Shown one piece after another: positions 25,965 to 35,186 of a stretch of 64,000 bases of DNA. Position 1 is the stretch's first letter; every line of letters begins with the position of its first letter. The position numbers and the translations under genes are program-made. Under the pieces are notes generated by a model. It saw only the letters and a program-made list of their open reading frames with translations, had not been told where the DNA came from and searched no databases. The stretch comes from JAWXBK01 sp040878185 (lineage in GTDB: Bacteria > Pseudomonadota > Alphaproteobacteria > Dongiales > Dongiaceae), in assembly GCA_040878185.1 (NCBI GenBank), contig JBBDMS010000037.1:26765-90764 (forward strand), read 5' to 3'.

Positions 25965-26777
25965 GTGGAATCCCGGCTGCCAACGCCCCCCGCTCCGCCA
26001 TCGGAGAAGCGCGACCGCCATGGCGGACGGGTGCAGTCACTGTCGCGGGCGATTGCCATCCTGCGCATCGTTGCCGATGCACGCGGCGGCATTGCGCTGA
26101 ACGCGGTGGCGCGCGCGTCCCGCCTCGCGCCGTCGACTGCCCATCGTCTGCTCACCACCCTGAAGCATGAGCGTCTGGTTCAGGATGACGGACATGGTTT
26201 GTGGCGGGTCGGTCCGGATGCGTTCGCGATCGGCAGCGCGTTCTTGCGCGAACGCAACATTCTCGACTTCGCGCGGCCGGTCATGCAGCGGCTGATGCGC
26301 GAGACCGGCGAAACCGTGAATCTCGCAGTCGAGGTGGAGGGCGAAGCGCTCTATCTCACGCAGGTCGAGTGCGAGCAGATCATGCGCGCGTTCTCGAAGC
26401 CCGGCACGCGCGTGCCGATGCATTCCTCCGCCGTCGGCAAGGCACTGCTGGCCGAGCTGCCGCCGCAGCGCGTCGCGGCCATCGTCGAGCAGCATGGTCT
26501 CGCGAAGATCACCGAACGCACCATCACCCGGCGCCCGGCGCTGGATGCGGACCTCGAAAAAATCCGCGCCCGCGGTTACGCGATCGACGATGCCGAACAT
26601 GCCGTCGGGCTGCGCTGTATCGCGGCTGCGATCCGGAGCGGCGAAGGGCTGCCGGTGGCGGCCGTTTCGGTTTCCGCCCCCGCGGCACGCGTCCCCGATC
26701 AGCGCATTCCGGAACTGGGTGCGGCTGTCAGGCGTGCGGCGAACGAAATCGCCGCGGCGTCGGGGCGTCAGGGCTGA
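25965..26777 (+). CDS. IclR-family transcriptional regulator
   Basis: The 270-residue protein has an N-terminal winged helix (QSLSRAIAILRIVADARGGIALNAVARASRLAPSTAHRLLTTLKHERLV) and an IclR effector domain (LRETGETVNLAVEVEGEALYLTQVE, MHSSAVGKALLAELPP, GYAIDDAEHAVGLRCIAAAI, AAVSVSAPAARV). The start is GTG 25965, supported by the upstream AGGGGAG. It is divergent from the glyoxylate-type aminotransferase and the candidate operator lies between them. A glyoxylate-like effector would fit but is inference. Confidence 0.93.
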   Translation: MESRLPTPPAPPSEKRDRHGGRVQSLSRAIAILRIVADARGGIALNAVARASRLAPSTAHRLLTTLKHERLVQDDGHGLWRVGPDAFAIGSAFLRERNILDFARPVMQRLMRETGETVNLAVEVEGEALYLTQVECEQIMRAFSKPGTRVPMHSSAVGKALLAELPPQRVAAIVEQHGLAKITERTITRRPALDADLEKIRARGYAIDDAEHAVGLRCIAAAIRSGEGLPVAAVSVSAPAARVPDQRIPELGAAVRRAANEIAAASGRQG

Positions 26778-26805
26778 AGGTAAAACGAGCCGGCGTCAGG
26801 AACGT

Positions 26806-27354
26806 CTAGAAGTTCCAGTGGCGAACGCGACCCGTGTCGACGTGAACGAAGCCGCTATTGGCATAGTAGCCGACGCCGCCGCGCTGCATCGCCCAGGCCG
26901 TATCGCGCAACTCTTCGAGACGCCCGCTGCCGAGCGCGATATCGATCGCCACGCCATCCATATGAAGGCTTTTCGTGGCGACACCGCCATTCTGCGCGGC
27001 GAGCATCGCATTGGTTTCCGGCGACCTGTAGGCCGAGATAACCTCATACGGTTCCGCGGCGCCAAGCCGGCTCTCCAGGTCGTACAGCAGATCGAGCAAC
27101 CCGCGATCGATCGGCTTTACCGCGTCGTTCCGCCAGTCGCGCAAAATGTAATCGATATCGCGCAGGGCGCCGACGTCGTAGTCGCCATTCGTCCAGTAGA
27201 CGGCATCCAGACGTTCTTCGTTGTGGATGTTGCGAAACGACAGATGGCGTGCATCGCTCGCGGCCAGCAGAATGCGTGGCGCTGCGACAATCGTTGCAGC
27301 CGCCACAGCGAATCCGCCCAACCGGCGCAGTGCGCGCCGTCGAGATATCGGCAT
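26806..27354 (-). CDS. DUF882/YcbK-family M15-type peptidase, Tat-exported
   Basis: The 182-residue product starts with a Tat-like signal (MPISRRRALRRLGGFAVAA) cut near LLAAS. The mature domain has VISAYRSPETNAML, KSLHMDGVAIDIAL and NSGFVHVDTGRVRHW, supplying the His/Asp/His zinc site of peptidase family M15. It would act on peptidoglycan in the periplasm. I chose ATG 27354, where the twin Arg begins; the longer frame to 27462 lacks signal-peptide character. It is often paired with an L,D-transpeptidase gene, as here. Confidence 0.9.
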   Translation of the reverse strand: MPISRRRALRRLGGFAVAAATIVAAPRILLAASDARHLSFRNIHNEERLDAVYWTNGDYDVGALRDIDYILRDWRNDAVKPIDRGLLDLLYDLESRLGAAEPYEVISAYRSPETNAMLAAQNGGVATKSLHMDGVAIDIALGSGRLEELRDTAWAMQRGGVGYYANSGFVHVDTGRVRHWNF

Positions 27355-27490
27355 CGGTAAGACCCCTCCGCGTCCGATTTCAGTTGGACGCCCCCCCTGA
27401 CGGAGCCGCCCGCTCGCCGGCAGAATCGCCCAGGCTCGCCCCGATGGCAAGTCCAGGGGCAAGTCCGGGCAGGGAATCTAGCGGAAAGAC

Positions 27491-29158
27491 TCAGGCTTCC
27501 GGTCCGAACAGCGCGCGTGCCAGCGTGGCATCGCGCCCATAGATGTCGCGCCGGAAATGAACCGAGCCGTCCTTGTTCACGAAGGCGGTTATATACGCGA
27601 CATGGACCGGCAAATGGATCTGGAGCGGTACGATGGTGCGCTTGCCCGAGGTGACGACCGCGTCGATCCGGCTGCGGTCCCAGCCCGGTTCGCCCGCCAG
27701 CACGATCTCGGCAAGGCCCAGCGGATCGCCGACCCGTATGCAGCCATGGCTGAACGCCCGCACTTCGCGCGCGAACAATCCGCGCGCCGGCGTGTCGTGC
27801 AGATAAACATCGAACTCATTGGGGAACATAAGTTTGACCCGTCCGAGCGCATTGCCGTCGCCCGGCCCCTGGCGCAGCTTGTAGACGAAATCGCTCGACG
27901 ACATGTTGGCCCAGTCGATCGAGTACGGGTCGATCGGCGACGCACTATCGGACCAGCCGCTGAGCAGTTCGAAATTGTTTGATGCGAGATAGCCCGGATC
28001 TTCCTTGATCTTCGGCAGCAGTTCGTTGCGCGCGATCCGCGGCGGCACGTTCCAGTACGGATTGAACTCGAGATACTCCATCTCGTCGCTGAAAACCGGG
28101 GTCTGGTTGTACTCGGTGCCGACCACGATCGGCGACGTGAACACCGTCCGACCATCGCGCACGACCTTAAGCTGGAAGTCGGAAAGATTGACGAACACGT
28201 AGCTCGGCCCGCGATCGTCGGCCATCCAGCGTCGCCGTTCGAGATTGAGAAGGATCTGCTCGGTTCGCTGCGTGAGCGAGATGTTCAGCTCCGCCAGGGT
28301 GCCTTTGCCCACGACCGCATCGTCGATCAACCCATGCCGGAGTTGGAAATGTTTGACCGCTTCCTGCAGCGTCAGATCGTAGCGGGTCGGATCCGCCGCG
28401 GCCGATGCATCCGCCGGCATATCGCCATGCGCGATCAGGCTTTCGCGCAGCACCGGTACGCGGGGATCCTGCATGTCCGGCTTCAAAGCCTCGCCATCGG
28501 GTAAAGTCGGCCAGACGACGCCGTCGGCGGCCATCTGGCGAAAATTCGCGAGCGCCTGCTTGAGACGGCGATACTCTTCCTGGTCTGGTGCATGGGAAGC
28601 GACAAACGCCGCGAGATCCGGTGTATCGATGGCGGCAAGAAGGACCGCCTGCGGATCGATACCGTTCGGATGAAGGGCGTTAAGACGTTCGACCAACGCG
28701 GGATCGACGCGCCCCGCCGCCAGATGCTGGGTCAGCCACGCCAAGCCTTCCGACAGCAGCACCTCGACGCGGGCAAGATCGTCCACCGAATCCGCGCTGA
28801 GCAGTGTCACGATCTTCTGGTGATGATAGGCCTGCGGGTCGAGCCCATCGGTTCCCGCGGCACCGATGATGGCTGCCAGGTCGCGACCGCGCTGGCCGAC
28901 ACCGTCGACATCGGTCCAGAGCGGCGCGTAGCCGCGCGCCGCGTAGAACGTATCGAGCTCGACAAGGAACGCCGTTGCCGGTTCGCCGCTGCGGTCTGTC
29001 GCTTCGCCGAGCAGCGCAATCGCGATTGCATCTTCGAGTGGGCCGGCGGCTGCGGTCGCCGAAAGCGCCGTTGTCAAAACAAATGCATTGAGGAGGAGAG
29101 CCAGAAACCATGCCGGCATGGTCCGTCGGCTCACCCGCATCGATCGCATGGATTTCAT
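27491..29158 (-). CDS. L,D-transpeptidase (YcbB/LdtD-like, YkuD domain)
   Basis: The ~555-residue protein has an N-terminal signal/anchor (MPAWFLALLLNAFVLTTALSA), a long N-terminal scaffold (FYAARGYAPLWTDVDG), a peptidoglycan-binding-like segment (LQEAVKHFQLRHGLIDDAVVGKGTLAELN) and the YkuD catalytic domain (YVFVNLSDFQLKVV, EFNPYWNVPPRIARNELLP, RAFSHGCIRVGDP) with the catalytic Cys in SHGCIRV. It makes 3-3 crosslinks in periplasmic peptidoglycan. ATG 29158 is preferred; a longer frame to 29224 is weak. It is 136 nt upstream of the DUF882 peptidase gene. Confidence 0.92.
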   Translation of the reverse strand: MKSMRSMRVSRRTMPAWFLALLLNAFVLTTALSATAAAGPLEDAIAIALLGEATDRSGEPATAFLVELDTFYAARGYAPLWTDVDGVGQRGRDLAAIIGAAGTDGLDPQAYHHQKIVTLLSADSVDDLARVEVLLSEGLAWLTQHLAAGRVDPALVERLNALHPNGIDPQAVLLAAIDTPDLAAFVASHAPDQEEYRRLKQALANFRQMAADGVVWPTLPDGEALKPDMQDPRVPVLRESLIAHGDMPADASAAADPTRYDLTLQEAVKHFQLRHGLIDDAVVGKGTLAELNISLTQRTEQILLNLERRRWMADDRGPSYVFVNLSDFQLKVVRDGRTVFTSPIVVGTEYNQTPVFSDEMEYLEFNPYWNVPPRIARNELLPKIKEDPGYLASNNFELLSGWSDSASPIDPYSIDWANMSSSDFVYKLRQGPGDGNALGRVKLMFPNEFDVYLHDTPARGLFAREVRAFSHGCIRVGDPLGLAEIVLAGEPGWDRSRIDAVVTSGKRTIVPLQIHLPVHVAYITAFVNKDGSVHFRRDIYGRDATLARALFGPEA

Positions 29159-29242
29159 CCTGTTCCCGTTCGGGCGATGCGCCCGCCATGAACAGCCTAG
29201 CAGCGCCGGCCCGGCCGCCGCCACGGTCGCCAGTTACGGCGT

Positions 29243-30196
29243 TCAACCGCCATGCCGCTCCCACCAGATTTCGACGGCGCGCCACGCTTGGTGCAACTCG
29301 TCCTCCTCCATGGCCGCCGCGGCCTCGTCCCGCAGCGGACGGACTTCTTCGACACCCTGCTCGACCGCGAGGCTGAGCCATTTATAGGCATCGATCAGGT
29401 TCTTCGGGACGCCCGGCGCACCGCGCAGCAACAGGGCACCCAGCGCGGCCTGGGCCCGGGCATGCCCCTGTTCGGCGGCGATGCCGTACCAGGTGACGGC
29501 ATCCGGCATGCTCACGTCGACGCCGCTGCCCTCCGCATAGAGACGGGCGAGCATGAAATGCGCCTCGAGGTCGCCCTGATCGGCGGCCAGCCGAAACCAT
29601 TTCCAGGCTTCGCCGAAATCGCGCTCGATGCCATGCCCGTCGTAATAGAGCGCGCCCATGAAATACTGCGCTTCCGCGTCGCCCTGTTCGGCGGCGAGAC
29701 GATACCAGCGCGCCGCCTTGAGAAAATCCTGCGCGACACCAATGCCGGTCAGATAAAGGCCGGCAATGGCATTCTGCGCCTCGACATCGCCTTGCTCGGC
29801 CGCGCGTTCATACCATCCGGCAGCCGAAACAACGTCGCGCTCGACACCGCGCCCTGCCAGATACATCGCACCCAAGCGTACCTGAGCTTCGACATAGTCC
29901 TGCTCGGCGGCCATGCGATACCAGCGCGCCGCCTCGGCGTAATCCTGGGGGGCACCCACGCCCACATATTGTGCAAGACCGAGCGCGTACTGCGCCTGGA
30001 CGTCGCCGGCCTCCGCCCGATCGCGACATAGCTCAAGCAGGGCAACCGGTTCGTCGGGCATCGCCGTTGGCGATACGGTACAAGCGGGATCGGCGCTCGC
30101 GGTTATCGGCGCGTCAGTCTCCGCCGCCGACGCCCCTGCAACCCATAGCGACGCCGCCGACAGGACTGCAACGATGCGGTGCGGTTGAATCGTCAT
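29243..30196 (-). CDS. Secreted Sel1-repeat (TPR-like) protein
   Basis: The 317-residue protein has a cleavable signal peptide ending ASAAETD and about six consecutive Sel1 units of ~36 residues. Typical examples are AQYALGLAQYVGVGAPQDYAEAARWYRMAAEQ, AQYFMGALYYDGHGIERDFGEAWKWFRLAADQ and AQAALGALLLRGAPGVPKNLIDAYKWL. Such proteins are periplasmic adaptors or inhibitors. It is 84 nt upstream of the L,D-transpeptidase gene on the same strand, so a role in envelope maintenance is plausible but not shown. Confidence 0.9.
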   Translation of the reverse strand: MTIQPHRIVAVLSAASLWVAGASAAETDAPITASADPACTVSPTAMPDEPVALLELCRDRAEAGDVQAQYALGLAQYVGVGAPQDYAEAARWYRMAAEQDYVEAQVRLGAMYLAGRGVERDVVSAAGWYERAAEQGDVEAQNAIAGLYLTGIGVAQDFLKAARWYRLAAEQGDAEAQYFMGALYYDGHGIERDFGEAWKWFRLAADQGDLEAHFMLARLYAEGSGVDVSMPDAVTWYGIAAEQGHARAQAALGALLLRGAPGVPKNLIDAYKWLSLAVEQGVEEVRPLRDEAAAAMEEDELHQAWRAVEIWWERHGG

Positions 30197-30418
30197 GCGA
30201 TCAGCTTACGACAATCGGCGCTTGTTGCCGACCGGCAGGCGCAATGCATCCGTATTGCACCCACTTGACGGCCCCTGTGCCGGGGCAGATTCTCCGACAG
30301 GCGACGGTCCGGACGCCCGGGGGATACGTTCGAACGGTCGGCGCATCAGGTTGCAGAAGGGGCGATGCCGTGGTCGCGGTACCCGCCGGATCTGCGCTGC
30401 ACGGGAGGGGGCTCCGCT

Positions 30419-31045
30419 ATGACCATGGGCATCGCCGACATCGTTGTCATCCTGTTGATCACGATCGGCCCGCTAAAGGCGTTGATTGTCTATGCCACGA
30501 TCACTGGCGGTGCCGATGCGGCACTGCGGCGCCAGATCGCGTTCCGCACGGTCATCGTTGCCACGATCGTGACATTGCTTTTTGTCATCGCGGGCGAGGT
30601 TATCCTGCAGGCCCTGCACGTCTCCCTCGCCGCTCTGAAGATCGCCGGCGGCATCATTCTGATGCTGTTCGCGCTCGGGATGGTCATGGGCAGCGGACAC
30701 GGCGACGAGGCGGGCAAACCCAAAGTATGCACCATCGACGTTGCGATCTATCCGCTGGCCATGCCGATGATGGCGACGCCGCAGGGTTTGGTCGCCATTA
30801 CGGCCCTGACGGCCGCGGCCACAACGCGAATGGAAGTGGTTCTCGTTGCATTGATCGTCGTCGGGATCATGGCCTTCAACCTGATCTGCCTGCTCGCGGC
30901 CGACCGGATCATCAAGGCGCTCGGGCCCGCAACGCTTCAGATCGTGGCGAAGGTGGCGGGCCTGCTGCTCACGGCGTTCGCCATTCAGCTCATGATTCTA
31001 GGATTTGCAGATCTTGGCCTGATCGACCGCGCATTGGCACATTAA
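30419..31045 (+). CDS. MarC-family integral membrane protein
   Basis: The 208-residue protein has about six membrane helices. MarC/UPF0056 hallmarks include VVILLITIGPLKALIVYATITGG near the start (the family's NP-like motif becomes GPLKAL), RRQIAFRTVIVATIVTLLF and YPLAMPMMATPQGLVAI. Function in the family is unknown (not drug efflux). GGGAGGGG precedes the ATG. It is followed 9 nt later by the HlyD-like gene and may head a three-gene operon. The 222 bp upstream hold a TTGACG at 30274 but no clear -10. Confidence 0.85.
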   Translation: MTMGIADIVVILLITIGPLKALIVYATITGGADAALRRQIAFRTVIVATIVTLLFVIAGEVILQALHVSLAALKIAGGIILMLFALGMVMGSGHGDEAGKPKVCTIDVAIYPLAMPMMATPQGLVAITALTAAATTRMEVVLVALIVVGIMAFNLICLLAADRIIKALGPATLQIVAKVAGLLLTAFAIQLMILGFADLGLIDRALAH

Positions 31046-31054
31046 GCGGGCAGC

Positions 31055-32224
31055 ATGACCGACACGGCGCCGTCACAGGAAACGCCTCACACCCCGCCGC
31101 CAGCTCCCGAGGCGGCTCCGGTGCCGAAATCCGGGGAAACGGCGGATCCGCCGCCGCCGAAGCCACGCAATCCGGTGCGACGCCTGACGCTCATCGTGAT
31201 GTCCGTCGGCATCGCGATTTTCGCGTACACGCTGCTCGCGGATCGGCTCACGCCCTATACGGCGCAGGCGACGATCCAGGCCTATCTTGTGCGCATCCTG
31301 CCCGAGGTATCCGGCAAGATTGTCGAGCTCGCCGTCACCGACAATCAGATCGTGAATGCCGGAAGCGTGCTGCTTCGGATCGATCCGGCGCAGTACGCGA
31401 TCGCCGCCGAGCGGGCAACGGCGCAGCTTGAAGCGGCCGGCCAGTCGGTCGGCGCCTCGACGGCCGGGCTCGGCTCTGCCGAAGCGAATCTCGCGCGGGC
31501 GATTGCCGAACGCGACAATATCCGAGAACAGACTGCGCGAATCTTCCAGCTCGTCGAAAAGGGAATCTACGCGCAGGCGCGTGGCGACCAGGCCACCGCG
31601 GCCGTAGCGACGGCAGATGCGGCGGTGCGTCAGGCACAAGCCGAACTCGAAGAAGCTCGACAAAGTCTGGGGCCACAGGGCGCCGACAATCCCGCCATCC
31701 GCGAGGCGATGGCGATGCTGCGTCAGGCCGAGCTCGATCTGGCGCGTACGACCATCGTTGCCCCGTCGGACGGCGCGGTCACGGCACTGCAATTGACGCT
31801 GGGGCAAGTCGTCGGCCCGCAGCAATCGGCGATGACCTATATCGACGCGCGCGAAATCTGGATCGAAGCGGCATTCCGCGAGAACAGCCTCGAGAATATC
31901 GAGCCCGGCGATCCGGTCGAGATCGTGCTCGATATTCGCCCCGGGCGGGTCTTTACCGGCCATGTGGTCAGCATCGGTTTCGGCGTGTCGGTCGGCGAAA
32001 TCGATCCGCAGACCGGTTTGCCCATCATCCGGAACCCCACGGGATGGCTGCGCGATCCGCAACGCATGTCGGTGCGTATCGAATTCGACCCGGAACAAAG
32101 ACCGCGCGGCATTCGCTTCGGATCGCAGGCCAACGTGACGGTCTATACCGGCGACAATGCAATCGTGAACGGAATCGCCAAATTCTGGATGCGGCTGATC
32201 GCTGTCTTCACCTATGTCAGCTGA
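31055..32224 (+). CDS. HlyD/EmrA-type membrane-fusion (adaptor) protein
   Basis: The 389-residue protein has a Pro-rich cytosolic N-terminus, one membrane helix (LTLIVMSVGIAIFAYTLLA), a lipoyl half-motif (YLVRILPEVSGKIVELAVTDNQIVNAGSVLLRID), an Ala-rich coiled-coil hairpin (residues ~110-220), a second lipoyl half (ARTTIVAPSDGAVTALQLTLGQVV) and a beta-barrel region (IWIEAAFRENSLENIEPGDPVEIVLD). It spans the periplasm for an inner-membrane pump, most likely the DUF2955/FUSC-like protein encoded next, whose start it overlaps by 11 nt. Confidence 0.92.
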   Translation: MTDTAPSQETPHTPPPAPEAAPVPKSGETADPPPPKPRNPVRRLTLIVMSVGIAIFAYTLLADRLTPYTAQATIQAYLVRILPEVSGKIVELAVTDNQIVNAGSVLLRIDPAQYAIAAERATAQLEAAGQSVGASTAGLGSAEANLARAIAERDNIREQTARIFQLVEKGIYAQARGDQATAAVATADAAVRQAQAELEEARQSLGPQGADNPAIREAMAMLRQAELDLARTTIVAPSDGAVTALQLTLGQVVGPQQSAMTYIDAREIWIEAAFRENSLENIEPGDPVEIVLDIRPGRVFTGHVVSIGFGVSVGEIDPQTGLPIIRNPTGWLRDPQRMSVRIEFDPEQRPRGIRFGSQANVTVYTGDNAIVNGIAKFWMRLIAVFTYVS

Positions 32225-33248
32225 CGCGACTGCGACCGGCGCTGCCGATCCTGCGCGACGAAATTTTGCCCTGCGTCTGGCGATCGGCGTCACCGCGGGA
32301 TTTGCGATTGCCGAGGCGCTGGACTGGGATTTCTCGTTTCTCGCGCCCATGCTCGCGGCGCAGTTCCTTGTTCAGATGCCGCACGCACCGACACTCCGCC
32401 AGGGACTGGCGCTGATCGCCATTATCGGGCTGTCGACCGGCGGCATGGCGCTGCTCGCGGGCGTGCTGGCCGCATCGCCGGTACCGTTGATTCTTGTCCT
32501 CGGCCTTATCCTGTATCTTTCCTATTTTGCCCATGCGCGCGGCGCGCCCGAGATGGCAACGCTCATGCTGCAGATCTCTGCCGTGACCGTTCCGGTCTTC
32601 GCCGTCATCTCACCGGGCGCCGGTGCAGTGTTCGCATCCCTATTCGCCAAGGCGGGGCTGATCGCGGTGCTGATCGTCTGGGTCGCCTTCGCCATCTTTC
32701 CGGCGAAAGACCGACAATCAGCAGCGCCAGCAAAGGCCGTCATCCTCGATGCCGGCGGCGCAGCGCATCTGGCGCTTCGCAATACGCTGATCCTGCTGCC
32801 GATCCTGATCTGGTATCTGCTCGACACCAGCCAGGTTGCCGTCGTCATGCTGGTGACGATGGTCCTGCTGCTGCGGCAGATCAGGCAGGGAACCCATGCG
32901 CGCATGGCGATCGGCCTGATCCTCGCCAATCTTCTCGGCGGCGTTGTTGCAAGCGTTGCTTATACCTTCGTCGGCGCCACCGATCAGTACATTGTCTTTC
33001 TGGCGATATTGCTCACCGTGAGCCTGTGCTTCGCCGGCCAGATCGCGCTCGGCGGACCGCGCGCCGCTTTGCTCGCGGTCGCGTTCGGCACTTTTATACT
33101 GTTGATCGGCTTTGGATTGACCCCGTTGCCCGGCGGCAGCGGCGACGCCTTCATTACAAGGATCGTCTATATCCTGCTTGCGACCGTGTACACGATCGGC
33201 GCCTTGTCGCTGTTTCCCCGACGACCGCTTGCGCCGGTGCCGGCGTAA
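32214..33248 (+). CDS. DUF2955/FUSC-like efflux membrane protein
   Basis: The 344-residue protein has about ten hydrophobic helices in two similar halves, starting RNFALRLAIGVTAGFAIAEALDWDFSFLAPMLAAQFLVQ. That is the pattern of DUF2955 and the FUSC (aromatic acid exporter AaeB/YccS) group. Its ATG overlaps the HlyD-like gene, so the two form a pump plus adaptor. An aromatic-acid or similar substrate is likely from the family, but there is no direct evidence here. A TolC-like channel is not encoded nearby. Confidence 0.85.
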   Translation: MSADATATGAADPARRNFALRLAIGVTAGFAIAEALDWDFSFLAPMLAAQFLVQMPHAPTLRQGLALIAIIGLSTGGMALLAGVLAASPVPLILVLGLILYLSYFAHARGAPEMATLMLQISAVTVPVFAVISPGAGAVFASLFAKAGLIAVLIVWVAFAIFPAKDRQSAAPAKAVILDAGGAAHLALRNTLILLPILIWYLLDTSQVAVVMLVTMVLLLRQIRQGTHARMAIGLILANLLGGVVASVAYTFVGATDQYIVFLAILLTVSLCFAGQIALGGPRAALLAVAFGTFILLIGFGLTPLPGGSGDAFITRIVYILLATVYTIGALSLFPRRPLAPVPA

Positions 33249-33269
33249 CGCGCCGCGATCCGCCGGCCG

Positions 33270-34184
33270 TCACTCCAGCCAGATCGGATTCGACCAGGCC
33301 TTCCTGTCGTCCTTGTCGATCACAGTGATGCGGAACCAGGACCCGCGGAAACGCTTGATCCGCAACCGCGCCTGCTCGATACCGTCGCCGACTTCCGACT
33401 GCGACTTCGAACCGCGACCGACAACCGACACGGCGCGCGCGGGCGAGCAACGGATCACGACCTCGTCGCCATCGATCGCGACATCCTCAATGATCGGCCC
33501 TTGGCTCGAGTAGTAACGTCCGGCCTTGAGCGATGCGAGCAGCGCATCGGGGTCGAGTTCGTGGGCCTGCACGAGCACCCAGCCGCCAAGAAAATCATGC
33601 GTCAGATAATGCGCGTCGTCGCTGGCATAGCCCGACATATGGCGGCCCGCATTCAGCAGCGCGTCGAGATAGGGCCAGTCATGGCCGCGATCGACCTCGA
33701 CCGCGCTGCCATGATTGTAGATCTCGATCGCGTGCGCGAACGGCACCGCATCGGCATCTTCCCGGGTCAGCCCGTACCAGGAGGGATGCACGAGACCGAT
33801 GAACGCACCGGCCGCATGCGCCCGCGCCGCCACGTCGGGCCCGCTCTCGCCCGGACGGTTCGGCTCGAAATCGGGCGGCAGGCCGACCGCCTTGATATGC
33901 CAGAGTTCGCCGAGCGCAGTTTTCGGCGCGTGCAGTTCGGCACCGAGGATCGTGGTGAAATCCTTGGTGCGGTAGGGCCGCGTATCCGTGACGGGATAAC
34001 TGTAATCCGCCATGAAATGATCCGACAGCACAAGAAAATCGTATCCCGCCTCGCGATAGGCTTCGCACACTTTCTCGGGCGGATGGACCCCGTCGGAATT
34101 CGTCGAGTGGGTGTGCATGTTGCCGCGATAGAACCGTCCACCGCGGCCGAAAGGCATGCTCTCAGGCGATTGCAATATGCTCAT
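33270..34184 (-). CDS. PHP-domain metal-dependent phosphoesterase-like protein
   Basis: The 304-residue protein shows the PHP motif series: YRGNMHTHSTNSDGVHPPEKV (HxH...D), FLVLSDHFM, TILGAELHA (E), FIGLVHPSWYGLT (H) and GYASDDAHY (DxH). About nine His/Asp/Glu metal ligands are therefore present. The C-terminal ~90 residues form a separate beta-rich part. It probably hydrolyses a phosphoester in the cytosol; the substrate is unknown. It lies 32 nt downstream of an EEP-superfamily gene on the same strand, and both are small hydrolases of the same functional type. Confidence 0.87.
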   Translation of the reverse strand: MSILQSPESMPFGRGGRFYRGNMHTHSTNSDGVHPPEKVCEAYREAGYDFLVLSDHFMADYSYPVTDTRPYRTKDFTTILGAELHAPKTALGELWHIKAVGLPPDFEPNRPGESGPDVAARAHAAGAFIGLVHPSWYGLTREDADAVPFAHAIEIYNHGSAVEVDRGHDWPYLDALLNAGRHMSGYASDDAHYLTHDFLGGWVLVQAHELDPDALLASLKAGRYYSSQGPIIEDVAIDGDEVVIRCSPARAVSVVGRGSKSQSEVGDGIEQARLRIKRFRGSWFRITVIDKDDRKAWSNPIWLE

Positions 34185-34216
34185 TTTATGGCTCCCAGCG
34201 CGCGCCGCCGCTTCGG

Positions 34217-35116
34217 CTAATCGAGATCGATCTCGGTCCAGACCGGCAAGTGATCCGACCCGTCGGCATCATAGTCGATCCAGCCGCGGCGCACATCGCC
34301 GACCAGATCCATCGTCACGAAGATATGGTCGATGCGCTTCTTGCCGTAGCGATCCTCGCCCGGATGGGTCCAGCCTTCATCTTCCGCCATGCTCGAGACC
34401 GTCAGCGCGTCGGCAAAGAGGCCGCCCTCGCGCAGCCTTCCGTAGCAGGGATCGATGGGACCGGTCAGCGCATCATATTCCGGCGAACCGACATGCATGT
34501 TGAAGTCGCCGAGGAGGATCGCCGGCGCCGGCATCCCGGGAACCTCGTCGCGCGCGATCGCAAGCCAGTCTTCACCGTACACGCTGTCGTCGACGCCGAG
34601 ACCCACGACGATGCCGCCCTGGTTCGGGGCGTCGTTGATGAAGCGTAGCATTTCGGCGATCTGGATCAGACGCTGGCGGCGCGACAGAAAATTCATGTGG
34701 GTGATATAGACCCGAAAAGGCCGCGTCGGATGCAGGATGATCGCCTCGGTCACCACCGACTGATCGTTGACATGACCGTAGACCGGATATTTCGAGAGCG
34801 GCAACGTGCGTGTCGCGCCGATCGGCCAGCGCGACAACAGCAAATTGCCGTACTGGCGCCGCCGATTCTCGACGCGCCCGTCCTTCGCGACCCAGCTGCC
34901 GCCGACATCGACAGCAACACCATAAACATAGTGAAACTGCGGCAGCAATTCGGAGAGGCGCGAGACTTCGTCGGGATATTCGAGGGCGCGCCAGTAACGT
35001 TCGACCTCCTGCAGGCCGATCACATCGGCATGACCGATCGTGCGCGCGATCCGATCGAGATCGACCTTCTCGTCGAGCCCCTTGCCCCATTGAATATTAT
35101 ACGTCCCCACCAGCAT
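34217..35116 (-). CDS. Endonuclease/exonuclease/phosphatase (EEP) family hydrolase
   Basis: The 299-residue protein has the EEP motifs: VGTYNIQWGKG, IGLQEVERYW (catalytic Glu), ITHMNFLSRRQRLIQIAEM (H), AILLGDFNMHVGSPEYDALTG (GDFN) and RIDHIFVTMDL plus GSDHLPVWTEIDLD (terminal His). Members include phosphodiesterases, sphingomyelinase-like enzymes and nucleases. No signal peptide is seen, so it is probably cytosolic. It forms a likely operon with the PHP protein. Confidence 0.9.
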   Translation of the reverse strand: MLVGTYNIQWGKGLDEKVDLDRIARTIGHADVIGLQEVERYWRALEYPDEVSRLSELLPQFHYVYGVAVDVGGSWVAKDGRVENRRRQYGNLLLSRWPIGATRTLPLSKYPVYGHVNDQSVVTEAIILHPTRPFRVYITHMNFLSRRQRLIQIAEMLRFINDAPNQGGIVVGLGVDDSVYGEDWLAIARDEVPGMPAPAILLGDFNMHVGSPEYDALTGPIDPCYGRLREGGLFADALTVSSMAEDEGWTHPGEDRYGKKRIDHIFVTMDLVGDVRRGWIDYDADGSDHLPVWTEIDLD

Positions 35117-35186
35117 CGCTTCGATTCCTTATCCCCTGGTAAACCTTGTTCGCATTCGACGAATGCAACGCGCGGTCCGCATGCGC

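Noticed and set aside
29959..31431. Long plus-strand frame antisense to the Sel1 gene and across marC
   Set aside because: It is a shadow of marC in another frame with Arg/Gly/Asp-rich composition; marC in the correct frame has membrane helices and family motifs.
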